From the NCBI GenBank assembly GCA_002353225.1, contig DEJF01000016.1:50389-61624 (forward strand): a stretch of DNA of 11,236 nt. The letters run 5' to 3'. Both the position numbers and the translations under genes were made by a program. Source of the stretch: Prevotella sp. UBA2755 (GTDB lineage: Bacteria > Bacteroidota > Bacteroidia > Bacteroidales > Bacteroidaceae). Shown piece by piece: positions 6,591-11,236 of this stretch. Position 1 is the stretch's first letter. Every line of letters begins with the position of its first letter. The notes under the pieces are model-generated. The model made no database searches. It was not told where the DNA came from and was given only the letters and a program-made list of their open reading frames with translations.

Positions 6591-8189
6591 ATGGATACAC
6601 AAAAAGCAAAACAAACAATTGAGGCTGGTAAGGCGATTCTCGGTATTGAGTTCGGCTCTACCCGCATCAAGGCTGTCCTCATTGATGAGGATAACAAACC
6701 TATCGCACAAGGTGACCACGAGTGGGAGAACCAACTCGTTGACGGTCTCTGGACCTACTCTACCGAGGCGATCTGGTATGGTCTACAAGATTGTTACGCT
6801 AACCTCCGCAAGAGCGTTCTCAACCAATACAACTGTGAGATAGAGGCACTTGCCGGTATTGGCTTCTCAGCCATGATGCACGGCTATATGGCATTCAACG
6901 AACAACAGCAGATTCTCGTTCCTTTCCGTACATGGCGTAACACTAATACGGCAAAGGCTGCCGCAGAACTCAGCGAACTCTTCAACTACAACATCCCTCT
7001 CCGTTGGAGCATCAGCCACCTCTATCAGGCTATCCTCGACAATGAGGAGCATGTGAAGGACATCAAGTACCTGACAACACTTGCCGGTTATATCCACTGG
7101 CAGGTGACCGGTCAGTTCGTTCTTGGCGTCGGTGACGCTTCAGGTATGATTCCTGTTGACCCCAAGACCAAGACCTACGATGCTGAGATGGTCGAGAAGT
7201 TCGACAAGTTAGTGAGCATGAAAAAGTATCCTTGGAAACTGCTCGACATCCTGCCCAAGTCATTAAACGCTGGTGCAAATGCCGGTTTCCTGACACCAGA
7301 GGGTGCTAAGAAGATTGACATCAGCGGTCACCTGAAGGCTGGCATCCCCGTTTGTCCTCCTGAGGGTGACGCAGGTACTGGCATGGTGGCAACGAATGCC
7401 GTCAAGGTACGCACGGGTAATGTCTCCGCTGGTACTTCATCTTTCTCTATGATTGTTCTGGAGAAACCACTGTCCAAGCCATATGAGATGATTGACATGG
7501 TGACCACACCTGACGGTAGTCTGGTGGCTATGGTTCACTGTAACAACTGCACCAGTGAGTTGAACACTTGGGTCAAGATGTTCCGTGACTATGAGCAACT
7601 GATTGGTAAAGTACAGGAGAAGCACATGGTTTACCGTTTGCTCTACACCCATGCCCTGCTGGGTGACCCGGACTGTGGCGGACTCGTTGCCTATAACTAT
7701 ATCTCTGGTGAGCCTGTCACTGGTCTTGCAGAGGGTCGTCCTATGATTGTCCGTAGTCCTGACGATAACTTCACGCTGGCAAACTTCATGCGTGCCGAAC
7801 TCTATTCTTCCATCGTCGTGCTGAAGATTGGTAATGACATCCTGCTGAAGGAGGAGAAAATCAAGGTCGACCGCATCACTGGCCATGGCGGACTGTTCAA
7901 GACCAAGGGTGTGGGACAGCGTTTCCTCGCAGCCGCACTGAACACCCCGATCTCTGTCATGGAGACTGCCGGTGAGGGTGGCGCATGGGGTATCGCCCTG
8001 CTCTCTGCCTTCCAGGTAAGAAACCCGCAGAACCTGAATCTGGAGGATTATCTGGAACAGGTAGTCTTTGCAGGCAACAAGGGTACATCCATGGATCCTA
8101 TTGCCGAGGATGTTGCTGGTTTCGAGAAATATACAGAGAACTACAAACGTTGTCTCCCTGTTGAGCAGAGTGCAGTAGACCACAAATAA
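6591..8189 (+). CDS. araB: FGGY-family carbohydrate kinase, probable L-ribulokinase
   Basis: This should phosphorylate L-ribulose to L-ribulose 5-phosphate with ATP, between the AraA and AraD steps. The 532-residue protein has both halves of the FGGY fold: the N-terminal phosphate-binding motif GIEFGSTRIKAV (18-29), GFSAMMHGYM (91-100), WRNTNT (115-120), GDASGM (181-186), a likely catalytic-base segment PEGDAGTGM (Asp260), AGTSSFSM (280-287), and the C-terminal nucleotide-binding part with GHGGLFKTKGVGQRFL (431-446) and TAGEGGAWGIA (459-469). The wording is closer to xylulokinase-like FGGY members than to the E. coli AraB text I recall, so the ribulokinase assignment depends mainly on its place between araA and the rest of the arabinose genes. 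It starts 3 nt after araA and ends 2 nt before the next gene. Confidence 0.9.
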   Translation: MDTQKAKQTIEAGKAILGIEFGSTRIKAVLIDEDNKPIAQGDHEWENQLVDGLWTYSTEAIWYGLQDCYANLRKSVLNQYNCEIEALAGIGFSAMMHGYMAFNEQQQILVPFRTWRNTNTAKAAAELSELFNYNIPLRWSISHLYQAILDNEEHVKDIKYLTTLAGYIHWQVTGQFVLGVGDASGMIPVDPKTKTYDAEMVEKFDKLVSMKKYPWKLLDILPKSLNAGANAGFLTPEGAKKIDISGHLKAGIPVCPPEGDAGTGMVATNAVKVRTGNVSAGTSSFSMIVLEKPLSKPYEMIDMVTTPDGSLVAMVHCNNCTSELNTWVKMFRDYEQLIGKVQEKHMVYRLLYTHALLGDPDCGGLVAYNYISGEPVTGLAEGRPMIVRSPDDNFTLANFMRAELYSSIVVLKIGNDILLKEEKIKVDRITGHGGLFKTKGVGQRFLAAALNTPISVMETAGEGGAWGIALLSAFQVRNPQNLNLEDYLEQVVFAGNKGTSMDPIAEDVAGFEKYTENYKRCLPVEQSAVDHK

Positions 8190-8191
8190 TA

Positions 8192-9415
8192 ATGAACAGT
8201 AAACGAATACTGATACTTACAGTGCTCAGTGCCTTCGTGGCACTGGGCACTTATGCACAAAAAGAATCATGGCTGTCCCGTAAACTGAAGAAAGGGAAAG
8301 CCTATATCGACACGATGCTCGTCAATAATGTCGATACCAACTATATCGAGATACCCAAGAATCCTTGGCGTGTCGTCATCTATCCGAAATTCAATGAGGT
8401 TGACCTCCGAATGACATCCACACTGAGATCGGATCATGCTCTTTTGAAAGACTTAGGAGACGCAAGCCTTTCATGGACCATGCGTATCAATCCGCCTCTT
8501 GCGACATACGTCGGGGCATGGGTCGGGTATCGTGGGTTGGGTATCGGTTATTCCATTCCCTTGCTCCGTAACGCAGGACGCTACTGGACAGTGAGTTCTA
8601 CAGGCACCAAGTATGGCTTGATATTCAGTCTTCGTCGCTTTAAGACGCAGGACATGCGTGTAGACTTACAAGCGAATGCTTTTGGTGAGTCTTATCATGC
8701 AAAGGACGTTGAGTACCAATCCTATGCGCCAGTCTGGGTCCGTTCCGTGTTTATCGATGGCTATTATGTGTTTAATGGCAGACGCTATTCTCAGGATGCT
8801 GCCTATAACCAGTCTGTCATTCAGCGACGTTCCGCAGGTTCTTTATTGTTAGGTCTTTCATGGTATCAGTCGTCTGTTGACTTCTCTGACAAATTGAATA
8901 GTGATATCATTGAGGCGGCAAACCAAATTGGCAAGATTAAGGTGCAGCAGGCGAACATCGGTATCGGCTATGGCTATAACTGGGTACCTGCCAGAAACTG
9001 GTTGTTTAACATCATGGTCATGCCAACCGTCAGTGTTTATAATCGGGTAAAGGCGACGGAATATGACTCCAATTACAATTTCTCTTATGCGACAGATTTA
9101 AATATCGATGAGATCTATGGCGCATGGAACCCCGAGACTCATTCATGGGCTAATGGCGAGAGAAAGAAGCCTATCCCACTTAATTTTGAGGATGTCTCAT
9201 GGCAAAAGGACGTAGAATTGTGGGAGACAGGTACCGATATTAACAAGACACGATGGAACATCAATATCAACGGACGTGCCGGTATCACCTATAATAGCAA
9301 GAAGTTCTTTGTCAATGTCTACGGACAAGTGCATCGGTTCAGTTATAAGAGAAATGACACGAAGGTCAAACTCTACGAATGGTATATCAATACACAGTTT
9401 GGTGTCAGATTTTAA
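8192..9415 (+). CDS. DUF4421-like outer-membrane beta-barrel protein, function unknown
   Basis: A 407-residue protein with a clear Sec signal peptide (charged MNSKR, hydrophobic core, TYA|QK cleavage after residue 22). The mature part shows a DTNYIE motif (48-53), then many alternating polar/aromatic beta segments: VVIYPKF (61-67), GLGIGYSIPL (115-124), RRSAGSLLLGLSWYQSSV (212-229), NIGIGYGYNWVP (255-266) and WLFNIMVMPTVSVYNRV (270-286). It ends in FGVRF, a C-terminal aromatic typical of the outer-membrane insertion signal. The pattern matches what I recall of the DUF4421 family of Bacteroidetes, for which I know no defined function. The start lies 2 nt after the araB stop and GH51 follows after 24 nt, so it belongs to the arabinose operon. 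A passive pore or a surface protein for arabinose or arabino-oligosaccharides is possible but only inferred. No SusC/SusD pair is visible in this window. Confidence 0.75.
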   Translation: MNSKRILILTVLSAFVALGTYAQKESWLSRKLKKGKAYIDTMLVNNVDTNYIEIPKNPWRVVIYPKFNEVDLRMTSTLRSDHALLKDLGDASLSWTMRINPPLATYVGAWVGYRGLGIGYSIPLLRNAGRYWTVSSTGTKYGLIFSLRRFKTQDMRVDLQANAFGESYHAKDVEYQSYAPVWVRSVFIDGYYVFNGRRYSQDAAYNQSVIQRRSAGSLLLGLSWYQSSVDFSDKLNSDIIEAANQIGKIKVQQANIGIGYGYNWVPARNWLFNIMVMPTVSVYNRVKATEYDSNYNFSYATDLNIDEIYGAWNPETHSWANGERKKPIPLNFEDVSWQKDVELWETGTDINKTRWNININGRAGITYNSKKFFVNVYGQVHRFSYKRNDTKVKLYEWYINTQFGVRF

Positions 9416-9439
9416 GAAACACAATAACAAAAACAGAAA

Positions 9440-11035
9440 ATGATGAAAAAGTTACTATCTGCCATCTTCATGGCAACAGCAATGACCACTATGGTATCGG
9501 CTGCAGATGCCGTCAAGGCTACCTTGCATGCCGACCAGCCCGGAGCGAAGATCAACCGTGAGATTTACGGACAGTTCTCTGAGCACTTAGGCTCTTGTAT
9601 CTATGGTGGACTCTGGGTAGGCGAGAAATCCCCTATCCCTAATATCAACGGCTACCGCAAAGATGTCTTCGAGGCTCTGAAGAAACTACAGATTCCTGTG
9701 CTCCGCTGGCCTGGCGGTTGCTTTGCTGATGACTATCACTGGATGGACGGTATCGGTCCACAGAGCCAACGCCCTTCCCTTCGTAACAATAACTGGGGCG
9801 GCACTATCGAGGATAATTCCTTTGGTACCCATGAGTTCCTGAACCTTTGTGAGATGCTCAACTGTGAACCGTATATCAGTGGTAACGTAGGTAGTGGTAC
9901 AGTCAAGGAGATGGCTCAATGGGTGGAGTATATGACCAGTGACGGTGATACCCCAATGGCTCGTCTGCGTCGTCAGAACGGTCGTGAGAAGGCGTGGCAT
10001 GTAAAGTATTTCGGAATCGGCAACGAGGCATGGGGCTGTGGTGGCAACATGACTCCCGAATACTATTCTGACGAGTATCGCAAGTTCAATACTTACTTGC
10101 GTGACCAAGGCTCCAACAAACTCTATCGCATCGCCAGTGGCGCCTCTGACTATGACTACAACTGGACGAGTGTGCTGATGGATAAGATTGGCAACCGTAT
10201 GCAGGGTGTCAGTCTGCACTACTATACCTGTTCTGGTTGGGAAGGCTCTAAAGGTTCTGCCATTCACTTCAACAACGATCAGTATTACTGGGCATTGGGC
10301 AAGTGTTTGGAGATTGAGGATGTCATCAAGAAGCATAAGGCGATTATGGACGAGAAAGACCCCAAGCATCAAGTTGGATTACTTGTTGACGAATGGGGTA
10401 CTTGGTGGGACGAGGAGCCTGGTACGATTCCTGGCCACCTCTACCAGCAGAACGCGCTTCGTGACGCCTTTGTCGCTGCCCTGTCACTCAATGTATTCCA
10501 TCGTCATACCGACCGTGTGAAGATGGCGAATATCGCACAGGTGGTCAATGTGCTGCAGTCAATGATTCTCACCGACCAAGAGGGAACAGGACACATGGTA
10601 CTCACCCCCACCTATCATGTCTTTGAGATGTACACCCCATTCCAAGAGGCTACTTTCCTGCCCATTGACCTCAATAGCGAGATCATCCAGGTCAGCAAGG
10701 CATACTTCAAGGAGAAAGAGAATGCCAAGGATGCCGGTTACCGCCCTCTCCCACTCCTCTCCGCCTCTGCGGCAAAGACAAAGGACGGTAGCATCATCGT
10801 GGCTCTCACCAATGTCAGTCTCGACCAGGATAAGACCATCGAACTCAATTTGGAGGGTTATACGGCTAAGACTGTTAGTGGTCGCATCCTCACCTCTAAG
10901 AAGGTAGATGACTACAATGACTTTAACCATCCTAACAAAGTCGCTCCCACTGACTTCAAAGATGCCAAGTTGAAGAAGAACGTGCTGACGGTCAAAGTAC
11001 CTGCTAAGAGTCTGGTAGTACTGAGCGTGAAGTAA
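9440..11035 (+). CDS. Secreted GH51 alpha-L-arabinofuranosidase
   Basis: A retaining glycoside hydrolase that removes alpha-L-arabinofuranosyl residues from arabinan, arabinoxylan or their oligosaccharides. The 531-residue product has a Sec signal (MMKKLLSAIF..., likely cut at VSA|AD near residue 21) and no lipobox cysteine, so it is probably periplasmic or released. The TIM barrel shows EIYGQFSEHLG (41-51), RWPGGCFADDYHW (89-101) and the family's two catalytic glutamates: acid/base Glu196 in GIGNEAWG and nucleophile Glu318 in LLVDEWGTWWD. A C-terminal beta-sandwich with short strands (about 450-531) ends the protein. Two adjacent ATGs (9440, 9443) are possible starts and do not change the mature protein. 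It is the last gene of the operon and supplies its substrate. The family is very secure; whether it prefers arabinan or arabinoxylan cannot be told from sequence alone. Confidence 0.96.
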   Translation: MMKKLLSAIFMATAMTTMVSAADAVKATLHADQPGAKINREIYGQFSEHLGSCIYGGLWVGEKSPIPNINGYRKDVFEALKKLQIPVLRWPGGCFADDYHWMDGIGPQSQRPSLRNNNWGGTIEDNSFGTHEFLNLCEMLNCEPYISGNVGSGTVKEMAQWVEYMTSDGDTPMARLRRQNGREKAWHVKYFGIGNEAWGCGGNMTPEYYSDEYRKFNTYLRDQGSNKLYRIASGASDYDYNWTSVLMDKIGNRMQGVSLHYYTCSGWEGSKGSAIHFNNDQYYWALGKCLEIEDVIKKHKAIMDEKDPKHQVGLLVDEWGTWWDEEPGTIPGHLYQQNALRDAFVAALSLNVFHRHTDRVKMANIAQVVNVLQSMILTDQEGTGHMVLTPTYHVFEMYTPFQEATFLPIDLNSEIIQVSKAYFKEKENAKDAGYRPLPLLSASAAKTKDGSIIVALTNVSLDQDKTIELNLEGYTAKTVSGRILTSKKVDDYNDFNHPNKVAPTDFKDAKLKKNVLTVKVPAKSLVVLSVK

Positions 11036-11067
11036 ACTTATAACTTATAATTCATAACAACCAAGAG

Positions 11068-11095
11068 TCCCCTGCCTTACAGGTTGGGGATTTTT
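11068..11095 (+). terminator. Terminator-like hairpin after the arabinose operon
   Basis: TCCCC-TG-CCT / AGG-TT-GGGGA form a stem at 11068-11090, with one T-T mismatch and one G-T wobble, around the 3-nt loop TAC, directly followed by TTTTT at 11091-11095. It lies 33 nt after the GH51 stop and fits an intrinsic terminator for the whole operon. It may also be the edge of the unexplained sequence that follows. Confidence 0.72.
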
Positions 11096-11236
11096 AGTTG
11101 TCTCTGACGAAGCACCGACATAGGACCCTCGAAGGCGGCACTTCGGAAACGGAACTCACGTTTTATTAGGAATATAGATTTACCCCAGTTCGGGATAAGA
11201 AAGTCCTGTCACGGTGATTCCCGGATAGTTTCCTAC
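11096..11236. other. Unassigned sequence at right edge; possible dispersed repeat
   Basis: No convincing gene, tRNA or known RNA is visible. The stretch is richer in GC than the other intergenic gaps and contains small inverted repeats such as CGAAG...CTTCG (around GCGGCA) and TCACGGTGA. One + frame is open from 11108 to the window end (43 codons: RSTDIGPSKAALRKRNS...), but it has no ATG and no A-rich leader. The other frames carry stops, for example TELTFY-stop-EYRFTPVRDKKVLSR-stop. On the minus strand a short open piece, VGNYPGITVTGLSYPELG, ends at a stop. The mix of gene-like words broken by stops suggests an intergenic repeat or decayed sequence, but this is weak evidence. Confidence 0.3.

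Noticed and set aside
7437..8183. Long open frame on the minus strand opposite araB (248 codons)
   Set aside because: It mirrors the codon pattern of araB, has no leader or recognisable domain, and the opposite strand carries a clear kinase.
9686..10372. Minus-strand open frame opposite GH51 (228 codons)
   Set aside because: Antisense shadow of a highly conserved enzyme; low-complexity Val/Thr/Ile-rich translation without motifs.
11183..11236. Minus-strand peptide VGNYPGITVTGLSYPELG resembling the FeoB G-domain phrase GNYPGVTV
   Set aside because: The frame stops after 18 residues and nothing further along the strand resembles FeoB, so the likeness is too short to call a gene or pseudogene.

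Overview
This window looks like a chromosomal segment from a Bacteroidetes bacterium, most likely a Prevotella/Segatella-type member of the Prevotellaceae. The genus is an inference. It rests on moderate GC, A-rich leaders (ACAATACAACTACAATG, AAAAACAGAAAATG) instead of Shine-Dalgarno sites, a promoter of the Bacteroidetes TTTG / TAnnTTTG type, a Nudix-type AraR regulator, and a DUF4421-like outer-membrane protein. All identifiable genes lie on the + strand.

Layout. Bases 1-522 hold the C-terminal half of galactokinase (galK), closed by a strong hairpin terminator at 548-582. A short regulatory gap (583-664) follows, with a candidate promoter whose -7 box lies inside a perfect 12-bp palindrome. 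Eight tightly packed genes then run from 665 to 11035, with gaps of only 2-33 nt: a lipoprotein aldose 1-epimerase (galM-type), an SGLT-like sodium/sugar symporter, the Nudix-domain regulator AraR, L-ribulose-5-phosphate 4-epimerase (araD), L-arabinose isomerase (araA), a ribulokinase-type FGGY kinase (araB), a DUF4421-like outer-membrane beta-barrel of unknown role, and a secreted GH51 alpha-L-arabinofuranosidase. A terminator-like hairpin follows at 11068-11090. The last ~135 bases contain no convincing gene and may be an intergenic or dispersed-repeat sequence.

How the genes work together. The GH51 enzyme would release L-arabinofuranose from arabinan or arabinoxylan fragments outside the cytoplasm. 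The lipoprotein mutarotase would equilibrate its anomers in the envelope, and the symporter would import it. AraA, AraB and AraD would then convert arabinose to ribulose, ribulose 5-phosphate and xylulose 5-phosphate, which enters the pentose phosphate pathway. AraR is encoded inside the operon and probably senses arabinose through a Nudix fold that has lost catalytic residues. The DUF4421 protein is the one component without an assigned job; its position suggests an outer-membrane role linked to arabinose or arabino-oligosaccharides.

The catabolic enzymes are ordinary and intact. The most interesting items are the DUF4421 protein inside the operon, the palindrome over the promoter as a candidate AraR operator, and the possible dispersed repeat at the right edge. 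I see no defence system, CRISPR array, insertion sequence, tRNA or rRNA.
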